A DNA stretch of 12,187 nucleotides from the NCBI GenBank assembly GCA_937928195.1, contig CALEYZ010000106.1:1-12187 (forward strand). The letters run 5' to 3'. The notes under the pieces were generated by a model, which saw only the letters and a list, made by a program, of their open reading frames with translations, was not told where the DNA came from and did not search any database. This document shows, piece after piece, positions 6,202 to 12,187 of this stretch (position 1 is its first letter; every line of letters begins with the position of its first letter). The position numbers and the translations under genes are program-made. This stretch comes from an uncultured Limnohabitans sp. (GTDB lineage: Bacteria > Pseudomonadota > Gammaproteobacteria > Burkholderiales > Burkholderiaceae_C).

Positions 6202-7116
6202 TCAAAGTGGCTCTTCAATGACAGGCATGGCGGACAGTGCGTCAGCGCTTTGGTTCGCTTCAATCGACAAAGTACCAAAGGCCACCGCCCTGAAAATTTC
6301 GCGCAACATTTTTTTCTCATGCAAAGTCAACGCACGAGTCAATCGATGGCGCATGCGAAGCAAAAGTTGACGGTCTACTTCTTGTGGAATCCCACGATTG
6401 ACATGCAACTCATCGCGCAATTCTTCACGTTTGTCCTCAGGTTCATCATCCCACCAAGAAACGATCACTTCAGTCATCGACTCGCGAATCATTTCTGGAT
6501 CCTCTGGTGCAGAATTCACTTCTTTTTTGTTTGCACCCAGAAGGAAATCTGCCAAGACTTTAGACTGAACCACAATGCGCCGATCGGCCTGCGAAAGCAA
6601 ACGCCCCCAACCCGGATCTGTTTGGTGCAAACTTGACATGTTGCGGGCTGCATCATCGGCCAAAATGTGAACAGACATGCCTGTTAATTGCGCATCGTCA
6701 ATTGCACTGAAAAATCGCTCATCGTCAGTTGCCAACAACACATGTTCGCATGCTTTGTTGTCAGCCAGTTTGCGCAAGTCTTGTCCCATGGTTTGAAGCA
6801 GTGAAACCCCACCATCAACATCATGTGGAAATACTTTTCGAACAATTTGCCCCTCAACATCGAGCGAATTGTGCACTTCAGCGTACCAATAAATACGTTT
6901 GAGATTCACTTCCAGCCCCGACTGCAAAAGCAAGTCTGTCAGAAAATCAGCCAGTCCAATACGGTTGACCGACGCTTGAGAAGACCCCGCCACAGCTGGG
7001 TGTGCAAGCCAAGCCAAATAGCGTGCATCGATCAATACAATGCAGCGCTCCGCCGTGGTTTCTTGAGAATGCCGACGAGCGTCCTTGGCAGCATGGGAAA
7101 AATATTCGCGTTTCAT
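6202..7116 (-). CDS. NYN (LabA/DUF88-like) domain protein, putative RNase, 304 aa
   Basis: NYN domains have a PIN-like fold and are metal-dependent RNases in characterised members. Support here: CIVLIDARYLAWLA at 25-38 as the first strand with Asp30; KVFPHDVDGGVSLLQTMGQDL at 94-114 with Asp99 and Asp101; and HVLLATDDERFFSAIDDAQ at 125-143 with Asp131 and Asp132, followed by GMSVHIL. These match the usual order of acidic motifs, but the Asn of the common IDGxN motif is replaced (IDARYL), so this is a divergent member. The C-terminal 100 residues (about 205-304) are helical and charged, with a WWDDEPEDKREELRDEL segment, and are not recognised. The frame extends to a TTG at 7164, but the ATG at 7116 has AAGG 5 bases upstream. 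The downstream partner is a small exported protein. No targeting signal is seen. Confidence 0.72.
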   Translation of the reverse strand: MKREYFSHAAKDARRHSQETTAERCIVLIDARYLAWLAHPAVAGSSQASVNRIGLADFLTDLLLQSGLEVNLKRIYWYAEVHNSLDVEGQIVRKVFPHDVDGGVSLLQTMGQDLRKLADNKACEHVLLATDDERFFSAIDDAQLTGMSVHILADDAARNMSSLHQTDPGWGRLLSQADRRIVVQSKVLADFLLGANKKEVNSAPEDPEMIRESMTEVIVSWWDDEPEDKREELRDELHVNRGIPQEVDRQLLLRMRHRLTRALTLHEKKMLREIFRAVAFGTLSIEANQSADALSAMPVIEEPL

Positions 7117-7270
7117 CGCAGCCTTGAGTTCATAAAATAAAGATAAAGCGGTATCGGTAAGCAATGCCCCAACTTAGTGGGTCTGCGAACCCAGTCATCA
7201 TTTTACCGATCGGCCGACGAGGCAAAGGCATTAAACTTCTCAATTCATTGATTTAGATTCAAGCAAGCTC
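7117..7270. other. Divergent intergenic region between NYN gene and adenosine kinase
   Basis: This 154-base gap must hold both promoters. Towards the minus gene there is an AT-rich stretch at 7130-7148 that could carry a -10. Towards the plus gene TTAAAC (7231-7236) and TAGATT (7254-7259) are 17 bases apart, a poor match. A small inverted repeat TGGGT/ACCCA is at 7178-7182 and 7189-7193, and the palindrome CCGATCGG is at 7206-7213. None is strong enough to name as an operator. Confidence 0.3.
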
Positions 7271-8275
7271 ATGTCCCATTACGATCTTTACGCCATTGGC
7301 AACGCCTTGGTCGACTCCGAATACGAAGTCTCAGACGCCCTGCTGCAAGCCATGGGCATCAGCAAGCGCCACATGACATTGATCGACACGCCACGCCGCG
7401 CAGAATTGCTCGGACAAGTCAGCCATGTCCAGCCCAGACAAACGGGCGGCGGTTCAGCTGGCAACACGGTGGTGGCTCTGTCGCAACTGGGTGGAAAAGC
7501 TTTTTACTCGTGCAAAGTAGCACACGACAGTTTGGGAGATTTCTACGTCAAAGACCTCCAAGCACAAGGTGTAGAAACCAACCTCACCCACACGCGCGCA
7601 ATCGAAGGGCAAACAGGCAGCTGCATGGTCTTGGTGACCCCGGATGCTGAAAGAAGCATGTGCACCTTCTTAGGTGTCTCTGCAGAATTGGACCCTGCAG
7701 CCCTTCATCCTCACGACATTGCCAAATCCAAGATCTACTACATGGAAGGTTATTTGGCAGCGTCTCCGACGGGCTTAGATGCTGCACTGAAAGGGCGCAA
7801 AATTGCCCACGATGCCGGCGTTGCACTGGCTCTGACCCTGAGCGATGTCAGCATGATCCAATATTGCAAAGCGGGACTTGATGCCATGCTGGGTAACGGG
7901 GTGGATTACTTGTTTTGCAATCAGGAGGAAGCGCAAGTGTGGTGCGGTACAGAGGACCTGGACGTGGTGCGCCAAACTTTGAAGAAAATGGCCAAAACGG
8001 TGTGCTTCACACGCGGGCCAGAGGGCTCTGAAGTTCTGACCGAAAAACAGGCTTGGCATGTTCCTGCCGAAAAAGTCAAAGCCATTGACACCAACGGCGC
8101 GGGCGACATGTTTGCAGGTGCGTTTTTATACGCCATCACGCGCGGCTATGCGCCCGATCAAGCCGCCTCATTGGGCAATCATGCCGCCGCCGCTGTTGTC
8201 AGCCAACACGGCAATCGACTCAGCCTAGGTCAGCTCAGCGCCATCAAGGCCTACGCATTACCGCCACTTAAATGA
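7271..8275 (+). CDS. Adenosine kinase, PfkB/ribokinase family, 334 aa
   Basis: Predicted to phosphorylate adenosine to AMP (purine salvage); PfkB sugar and nucleoside kinases share the fold, so the exact substrate is inferred. PfkB signature 1 is GGGSAGNTVVALSQLGGKAF at about 59-78. Signature 2 is DTNGAGDMFAGAFLYAI at 273-289, where Asp279 of NGAGD is the catalytic base. The N terminus DLYAIGNALVDSEYEV and the central NQEEA (217-221) are typical of the adenosine-kinase-like subgroup annotated in Burkholderiales. The length is normal. The ATG at 7271 begins at the family start, but the ribosome site is weak (AAGC only). Transcribed divergently from the NYN gene. It ends 13 bases before the convergent rfbC stop, with no terminator visible between. 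Confidence 0.88.
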   Translation: MSHYDLYAIGNALVDSEYEVSDALLQAMGISKRHMTLIDTPRRAELLGQVSHVQPRQTGGGSAGNTVVALSQLGGKAFYSCKVAHDSLGDFYVKDLQAQGVETNLTHTRAIEGQTGSCMVLVTPDAERSMCTFLGVSAELDPAALHPHDIAKSKIYYMEGYLAASPTGLDAALKGRKIAHDAGVALALTLSDVSMIQYCKAGLDAMLGNGVDYLFCNQEEAQVWCGTEDLDVVRQTLKKMAKTVCFTRGPEGSEVLTEKQAWHVPAEKVKAIDTNGAGDMFAGAFLYAITRGYAPDQAASLGNHAAAAVVSQHGNRLSLGQLSAIKAYALPPLK

Positions 8276-8288
8276 AGGATCAAAGTCC

Positions 8289-8846
8289 TCAATATGTTTG
8301 CGCTTGAGACAGCGGCATGGCCGCCGCATCTTTAGCAGCCAGCAAGGGTGTTTGAATACCTTCCGGCAACGGCCATTCAATGGCCAACGCAGGATCATTC
8401 CACAAGAGACTTCGTTCATGCTCTGGGTGCCAGTAATCTGTGGTTTTGTACAAAAACTCTGCAGATTCGCTGAGCACCAAAAAACCATGCGCAAACCCTG
8501 GTGGCACCCAAAATTGGCGCGCATTTTCTGCACTTAAATGGCACGCCGCCCACTGACCAAAGGTGGGCGATTCTTTTCGCATGTCAACGGCAACGTCATA
8601 GACCTCACCACTTGTGACTCTGACCAATTTTCCCTGAGCGTGTTCAATTTGGTAGTGCAATCCGCGCAGCACGCCTTTGGCAGATTTGCTGTGATTGTCT
8701 TGAACAAACTGAACCTCTAAGCCGGTGGCTTTGGCAAAATCACGGGCGTTGAAGCTTTCAAAGAAAAAACCTCGCGCATCACCAAAAACCTGAGGTTGCA
8801 AAATGAGGACTTCCGGCAAGTGAGTTGCCGTGACGGTATAGGGCAT
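8289..8846 (-). CDS. rfbC: dTDP-4-dehydrorhamnose 3,5-epimerase, 185 aa
   Basis: Third step of dTDP-L-rhamnose synthesis: epimerises C3 and C5 of dTDP-4-keto-6-deoxyglucose. Visible blocks are FGDARGFFFESFN (21-33), QDNHSKSAKGVLRGLHYQ (49-66), the catalytic His at 64, QGKLVRV (71-77), YDVAVDMR (83-90), FWVPPGFAHGFLVLSE (112-127) and YKTTDYW (133-139), with Tyr134 the likely general acid. The length is standard. The ATG at 8846 shares its A with the rfbA stop (TGATG), and GAAGG lies 7 bases upstream inside rfbA, so the two are translationally coupled. A TTG one codon earlier is in frame but not needed. The gene ends 13 bases from the convergent adenosine kinase. rfbB and rfbD are not present. 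Confidence 0.95.
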   Translation of the reverse strand: MPYTVTATHLPEVLILQPQVFGDARGFFFESFNARDFAKATGLEVQFVQDNHSKSAKGVLRGLHYQIEHAQGKLVRVTSGEVYDVAVDMRKESPTFGQWAACHLSAENARQFWVPPGFAHGFLVLSESAEFLYKTTDYWHPEHERSLLWNDPALAIEWPLPEGIQTPLLAAKDAAAMPLSQAQTY

Positions 8847-9724
8847 CAATGCGCCTTCAAAAGATTCAAGAGATATTGGCCATAACTATTTTTGGCCAAA
8901 GGTGATGCCAATTTCTGCAGCTGCTCGGCATCAATCCATTTTTGTGCAAACGCAATTTCTTCGGGACAAGCCACCATCAAGCCTTGACGTTTTTGCAAGG
9001 TGGCAATGAAACCTGCCGCCTCTAACAAACTGTCGTGAGTGCCAGTGTCCAACCATGCATATCCTCGGCCCATGATCTGAACATCAAGCTGATTTTGCGC
9101 CAAATACCAGCGGTTCACATCCGTGATTTCCAACTCACCGCGAGCGGAGGGTTGGATATTGCCGGCCACATCGCACACTTGCTGATCATAAAAATACAAG
9201 CCCGTCACGGCATAGTTACTCTTAGGCGTCGTTGGCTTTTCTTCGATGCTCAGTGCACGCTGCTCCTCATCAAAAGCCACCACACCGTAACGCTCAGGGT
9301 CATGAACGTGATACGCAAACACACTGGCACCCGATGTTTTTGCGTGCGCGCGTTGCATCAGCTTTACAAGGTCATGCCCATAGAAAATATTGTCACCCAA
9401 CACCAACGCACTTGGACTTGAACCTACAAACTCTCGTCCAATGATGAACGCTTGCGCCAATCCATCGGGACTGGGCTGTACGGCATATTGAATGTTCATA
9501 CCCCACTGGCGACCATCACCCAACAACTCGGAAAATCTGGGCGTGTCGTGCGGCGTGCTGATCAACAGTACATCCTTGATGCCAGCCAGCATGAGTGTGG
9601 TCAAAGGGTAATAGACCATGGGCTTGTCGTACACGGGCATCAATTGCTTGGAGACCGCTTGCGTCACGGGGTAAAGGCGCGTCCCTGACCCACCCGCCAA
9701 AATAATGCCTTTGCGTGTATTCAT
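8846..9724 (-). CDS. rfbA: Glucose-1-phosphate thymidylyltransferase, 292 aa
   Basis: First step of dTDP-L-rhamnose synthesis: glucose-1-phosphate plus dTTP gives dTDP-glucose and pyrophosphate. The nucleotidyltransferase signature LAGGSGTRLYP lies at about 9-19, followed by QLMPVYDKPMVYYPL, PSPDGLAQAFIIG, LVLGDNIFYGHDL (metal-site Asp), SIEEKP and AWLDTGTHDSLLEA, all matching RmlA. The length of 292 agrees with the E. coli enzyme. The ATG at 9724 (MNTRKGIILAGG) is chosen by alignment with known enzymes; the frame extends to a TTG at 9760 with no support. No good ribosome site is seen. It is the promoter-proximal gene of the two-gene rfbAC unit and is divergent from the helicase across 62 bases. 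Confidence 0.95.
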   Translation of the reverse strand: MNTRKGIILAGGSGTRLYPVTQAVSKQLMPVYDKPMVYYPLTTLMLAGIKDVLLISTPHDTPRFSELLGDGRQWGMNIQYAVQPSPDGLAQAFIIGREFVGSSPSALVLGDNIFYGHDLVKLMQRAHAKTSGASVFAYHVHDPERYGVVAFDEEQRALSIEEKPTTPKSNYAVTGLYFYDQQVCDVAGNIQPSARGELEITDVNRWYLAQNQLDVQIMGRGYAWLDTGTHDSLLEAAGFIATLQKRQGLMVACPEEIAFAQKWIDAEQLQKLASPLAKNSYGQYLLNLLKAH

Positions 9725-9786
9725 GGAACATGATTTTGCCACGCTCAGCTGGCTTATCAAGTCATATGCACTTATGCTTAAGCCCT
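9725..9786. other. Divergent promoter gap between rfbA and DEAD-box helicase
   Basis: A 62-base gap must carry control signals for both directions or leaderless starts. Minus strand: TTGATA (9761-9756) with AAAATC 17 bases on is a possible but poor promoter that would leave almost no leader. No clear -35/-10 pair was found for the plus strand, and neither gene has a strong Shine-Dalgarno site. Confidence 0.3.
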
Positions 9787-11049
9787 ATGTCTTTTAACGA
9801 ACTGGGCCTCTCGCCCGAGCTGCTTCGCGCACTCAAACCGAAATCCTACCCTGAGCCCACCCCTGTCCAGCGTGAATTTATTCCCGTTGCACTCACTGGA
9901 CAGGATATTTGGGTCACAGCCCCTACAGGGTCAGGCAAAACCGTGGCGTATGCCTTGCCCCTGATTGAACATCTCACCAGATCAGCCGCCCAACCTGCAA
10001 CGGTCCTCGGACGAAACACCAAAACACCTCAAACTTTGGTCTTGGTCCCCACCCGTGAATTGGCAATTCAAGTGGGGCAAACCTTCATGAGTTTGTCGGC
10101 GCATCTGGGCAAACTCTGCAAAGTCACCGTTGTATTTGGCGGCGTTTCCATCAACCCGCAAATGATGGGCTTGCGAGGTGGTACCGACATTTTGATTGCC
10201 ACTCCGGGTCGACTGCTGGACTTGATGGATCACAACGCGCTCAAAATCTCGCAGGTTCAAACCTTGGTATTGGACGAAGCCGACAAACTGTTAGAACTTG
10301 GATTTCAGGACGAATTGCGCCAGATTTTGGATGCATTGCCTCACAAACGCCAGAACCTATTCCTATCGGCCACGCGACCCAGCAGCATCGAATCGTTGGC
10401 GCACAGTCTGCTTGTGCAACCACATGAAATTCACATTGTGGGTGAAACCCCTCAACCCGCAGTCATTGCGCAACGCGTCATATACACAGACACCAGCAAG
10501 CGAACACAACTGCTCAAGCACTTGATCAAGTCTCAGCAACTCAAACAAGTTTTGGTTTTTGTGGCCACGCAGCACAGCTGTGACATTGTGGCTGCCAAAC
10601 TACGTGTTGCAGGCATTGCCGCTGAGCCCTTTCATGGTCAACTGAGTCAAGGAAAACGGCAGCAAGTCCTTGCAGACTTCAAGGCACATCGCGTGAAAGT
10701 CGTTTTGGCGACTGACTTGGCCGCTCGCGGATTGGACATTGAAAAACTGCCAACGGTGGTGAACTTCGACTTACCCAGGTCTGCTGTTGACTACACCCAC
10801 CGAATTGGCCGCACAGGTCGAGCTGGGGAGCCAGGATTGGCCATCAGTTTCGTTAGCCCTGAGACGCTGCATCACTGGCATTTGATCGAGAAAAAACAAA
10901 ACACCAAGCTTGAACGTGAAACGATCGAAGGCTTTGAAGCAACTCAGGCCATCCCCGAGCAAGGCCCCGGCAATGGTGGGATCAAGGGCAAGCGCCCCAG
11001 TAAAAAAGACAAATTACGAGAACTGGCTGCCAGAGCCAATCAGATTTAA
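9787..11049 (+). CDS. DEAD-box ATP-dependent RNA helicase, RhlE-like, 420 aa
   Basis: ATP-driven RNA unwinding in ribosome assembly or RNA turnover. All motifs are in order: Q motif PTPVQ (24-28), motif I APTGSGKT (45-52), Ia PTRELA (88-93), TPGR (139-142), II DEAD (163-166), III SAT (194-196), IV LVFVAT (256-261), V ATDLAARGLDI (308-318) and VI HRIGRTGRAG (338-347). Only about 70 residues follow motif VI; the tail ends in a basic KGKRPSKKDKLRELAARA segment, much shorter than the long Arg/Gly tails of many RhlE proteins. The ATG at 9787 (MSFNELGLSP) fits the family start; the frame extends to 9715, overlapping rfbA, without support. Assignment to RhlE rather than another DEAD-box subfamily is by general similarity. 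Its TAA overlaps the stop of the convergent uppS gene. Confidence 0.92.
   Translation: MSFNELGLSPELLRALKPKSYPEPTPVQREFIPVALTGQDIWVTAPTGSGKTVAYALPLIEHLTRSAAQPATVLGRNTKTPQTLVLVPTRELAIQVGQTFMSLSAHLGKLCKVTVVFGGVSINPQMMGLRGGTDILIATPGRLLDLMDHNALKISQVQTLVLDEADKLLELGFQDELRQILDALPHKRQNLFLSATRPSSIESLAHSLLVQPHEIHIVGETPQPAVIAQRVIYTDTSKRTQLLKHLIKSQQLKQVLVFVATQHSCDIVAAKLRVAGIAAEPFHGQLSQGKRQQVLADFKAHRVKVVLATDLAARGLDIEKLPTVVNFDLPRSAVDYTHRIGRTGRAGEPGLAISFVSPETLHHWHLIEKKQNTKLERETIEGFEATQAIPEQGPGNGGIKGKRPSKKDKLRELAARANQI
11046..11049. other. Shared TTAA stop of convergent helicase and uppS
   Basis: The self-complementary TTAA supplies TAA for the plus gene (11047-11049) and, on the other strand, TAA for uppS (11048-11046). 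The reading frames overlap by 4 bases and there is no room for a terminator between them, so transcripts must read into the opposite gene. Confidence 0.9.
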
Positions 11050-11753
11050 AACGGTGCAGCAGAACCAAATCGACGGTCTCGCTTAGAGAACCATTCCAGC
11101 GCTGATTTGAAATGCTTGACCGTGAAGTCCGGCCATAAGTCATCGATGAAAAACATCTCCGCATAAGCGGCCTGCCAAAGCATGAAATTGCTAATGCGAG
11201 ACTCTCCACCAGTTCGAATCAACAAATCCATTTCAGGGGCTTCTGCTGTGCTTAAATGAGCCGCCAGGCCTTCTTCTGTCATCAATGACATGTCTACACC
11301 CGGATTGGATTTCTGCCATGCTTTGGCAGCTTGAAGCATGTCCCAACGACCTCCGTAGTTGGCAGCTACGCGCAGTGTAATTTTTTGATTGTGCTGTGTT
11401 TGCTGCTCTGCACGTCGAATCAGATCTTGAAGTTCTGGGCTGAATTTGGACTTATCGCCGACAACTTTCAAACACACGCCGTTGGCTTCCATGGCATCGA
11501 CTTCTTTTTGCAAATAGCTAGCGAACAAGCCCATCAACACAGAAACCTCTTCTTCTGGACGACGCCAGTTTTCTGTACTGAATGCAAAGAGACTCAAGTG
11601 CGGGACGTTGGCACGAATGCATGCCTCAACAATTTCTCGCACCTGTTTGGCACCTGCAGCATGCCCAAGTGCACTTGGCAAAAAACGTTTCTTGGCCCAG
11701 CGACGATTTCCATCCATGATGATGCCGATGTGCTGTGGAGGCGTTTGAGTCAT
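11046..11753 (-). CDS. uppS: Isoprenyl (undecaprenyl) diphosphate synthase, 235 aa
   Basis: cis-Prenyltransferase that adds isopentenyl diphosphate units to farnesyl diphosphate to make the lipid carrier of cell-wall and surface-glycan synthesis. Family motifs: HIGIIMDGNRRWAKKRFLP at 8-26 with Asp14 (the catalytic Asp, equivalent to Asp26 in E. coli), GHAAGAK at 30-36, LFAFSTENWRRP at 55-66, VAANYGGRWD, and the C-terminal block LLIRTGGESRISNFMLWQAAYAEMFF. The length is normal. The ATG at 11753 is used; the codon before it is TTG. No clear ribosome site. In most Proteobacteria uppS sits in frr-uppS-cdsA-dxr, which is absent here: the gene stands alone facing a helicase. It could be the only copy moved, or a second paralogue. 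Confidence 0.93.
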   Translation of the reverse strand: MTQTPPQHIGIIMDGNRRWAKKRFLPSALGHAAGAKQVREIVEACIRANVPHLSLFAFSTENWRRPEEEVSVLMGLFASYLQKEVDAMEANGVCLKVVGDKSKFSPELQDLIRRAEQQTQHNQKITLRVAANYGGRWDMLQAAKAWQKSNPGVDMSLMTEEGLAAHLSTAEAPEMDLLIRTGGESRISNFMLWQAAYAEMFFIDDLWPDFTVKHFKSALEWFSKRDRRFGSAAPF

Positions 11754-11803
11754 CAAGTGGGTGTGCTCTTAGAGGTTTGCAATGATTTTACAAGCATGCA
11801 TGC

Positions 11804-11835
11804 ATTCAAAAGGCCACACGCAGTGGCCTTTGAAA
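11804..11835 (-). terminator. Probable intrinsic terminator after the H-NS gene
   Basis: A 9-bp perfect stem, AAAGGCCAC (11809-11817) with GTGGCCTTT (11823-11831), has a 5-base loop. Read on the minus strand it ends in four Ts, then GAATGCATG. It lies 27 bases after the H-NS stop (11858). The T tract is short, so strength is uncertain, but the symmetry and position fit. It separates the H-NS gene from uppS, whose promoter would lie in the following 50 bases. Confidence 0.65.
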
Positions 11836-11857
11836 ATTCCCGTTACGCACTTGCCAG

Positions 11858-12160
11858 TTATTTGATTAAAAATTGCGTACGGTCTTTGCCATCGATCCAT
11901 TTGGGGGCTTTGCCACGGCCAGTCCAAGTTTGACCTGTTGCAGCATCTTGGTACTTGGGCGCAACTTTGTGCGCTTTGCCGTTTTGAAGCTTTGAAACAC
12001 CCCGCCCGGCGGGAAAGACGTCTTGCACAGAGAGCTCAAATTCAGCGACCAAAGCGCGCACTTGCCGCACAGCCTCAGAGAGTTCTTGCGCACGTGCATG
12101 CGCAATGGCTTGCTCTAAAACTTCACGCTGTTTTAATAATTCTTTATATGAATTGGACAT
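11858..12160 (-). CDS. Short H-NS family nucleoid protein, 100 aa
   Basis: DNA-binding silencer and nucleoid protein of the H-NS/MvaT-like histone-like group common in Burkholderiales. The N-terminal half (1-45) is a charged helical oligomerisation segment with heptad-like spacing (YKELLKQREVLEQAIAHARA). A linker of basic and Gly/Pro residues follows. The C-terminal DNA-binding loop is TWTGRGKAPKWI at 79-90, matching the H-NS core motif (TWxGxGRxPxWI). At 100 residues it is shorter than E. coli H-NS (137), as usual for this beta-proteobacterial subgroup. The ATG at 12160 is preceded by a weak purine-rich GAAAGA stretch. The upstream DNA is very AT-rich, which suits self-binding, but that is inference. 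It ends at a hairpin before uppS. Confidence 0.92.
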   Translation of the reverse strand: MSNSYKELLKQREVLEQAIAHARAQELSEAVRQVRALVAEFELSVQDVFPAGRGVSKLQNGKAHKVAPKYQDAATGQTWTGRGKAPKWIDGKDRTQFLIK

Positions 12161-12187
12161 TAATTTTCTTTCATTAAAATAATTAAT
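12161..12187 (-). promoter_or_regulatory. AT-rich leader upstream of the H-NS gene, cut by window end
   Basis: Only 2 of 27 bases are G or C on the plus strand. On the minus strand TATTTT is a possible -10. The -35 region lies outside the window, so no promoter can be firmly called. AT-rich leaders of this type are the preferred binding target of H-NS proteins. Confidence 0.35.

Noticed and set aside
6064..6636. 190-codon plus-strand open frame opposite the NYN and four-Cys genes
   Set aside because: Antisense to two better supported genes, with many Cys, His and Phe from reversed codons and no ribosome site or domain.
7117..7164. TTG start giving a 320-residue NYN protein
   Set aside because: The ATG at 7116 has a closer AAGG site, and the extension shows no domain.
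7178..7193. TGGGT/ACCCA hairpin resembling a tRNA T-arm on the minus strand
   Set aside because: The loop is 6 rather than 7 bases and lacks the TTCRANT pattern, and there is no acceptor or anticodon stem around it; not a tRNA or a remnant that can be supported.
9715..9786. Extended helicase start overlapping rfbA
   Set aside because: DEAD-box proteins of this type begin near MSFNELGLSP; the extension is not family-like and would overlap the divergent rfbA start.
11794..11803. GCATGCATGC palindrome near the H-NS terminator as an operator or uptake signal
   Set aside because: A single simple alternating palindrome; no second copy in the window was noted and nothing links it to a regulator.
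1..12187. Mobile element, defence island, CRISPR or prophage
   Set aside because: No transposase, integrase, terminal repeats, repeat-spacer array, toxin-antitoxin pair or phage gene was seen; base composition looks even, and most genes are housekeeping. The NYN protein alone is not evidence of a defence system.

Overview
The window reads as a piece of a betaproteobacterial chromosome, most likely Burkholderiales and probably Comamonadaceae (Limnohabitans- or Rhodoferax-like). This is inferred from the pepN-fbp gene pair, the character of the PfkB-type adenosine kinase, the short H-NS protein ending in the TWTGRGKAPKWI motif, and moderate GC content. No species can be named from the sequence alone. 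There is no rRNA, tRNA, CRISPR array, transposase, integrase or plasmid origin. Coding density is high and no gene-free gap exceeds 300 bases.

Layout. (a) 1-2709: the 3' part of pepN (aminopeptidase N), then fbp (class I fructose-1,6-bisphosphatase) on the same strand, closed by a strong intrinsic terminator. (b) 2709-3749, minus: a lone periplasmic ABC-transporter binding protein of the Fe3+/AfuA type, with a good sigma-70-like promoter. (c) 3873-5794, plus: a PIG-L/LmbE-type zinc deacetylase, a signal-peptide-bearing Blc-type lipocalin whose start lies one base beyond the deacetylase stop, and a small secreted protein made of two tandem Cys/His repeats. (d) 5854-7116, minus: a NYN/LabA-like putative RNase followed 21 bases later by a small exported four-cysteine protein, probably one operon. 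(e) 7271-8275, plus: PfkB-family adenosine kinase. (f) 8289-9724, minus: rfbA then rfbC, overlapping by one base, two of the four dTDP-L-rhamnose genes. (g) 9787-11049, plus: a RhlE-like DEAD-box RNA helicase. (h) 11046-11753, minus: an isoprenyl (undecaprenyl) diphosphate synthase whose stop shares bases with the helicase stop. (i) 11858-12160, minus: a short H-NS family protein with its own terminator.

How the genes relate. Most are housekeeping or envelope genes: peptide turnover, gluconeogenesis, purine salvage, RNA remodelling, polyprenyl carrier synthesis, rhamnose for surface polysaccharide, and nucleoid structure. rfbA/rfbC and the isoprenyl synthase both feed surface-glycan assembly but are not in one operon. 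Strands switch often and four convergent junctions are tight (46, 59, 13 and -4 bases), so several terminators or antisense overlaps matter here. I see no convincing new defence, mobile or biosynthetic system. The least understood parts are the duplicated Cys/His repeat protein, the NYN plus exported-protein pair, and the deacetylase-lipocalin pair.
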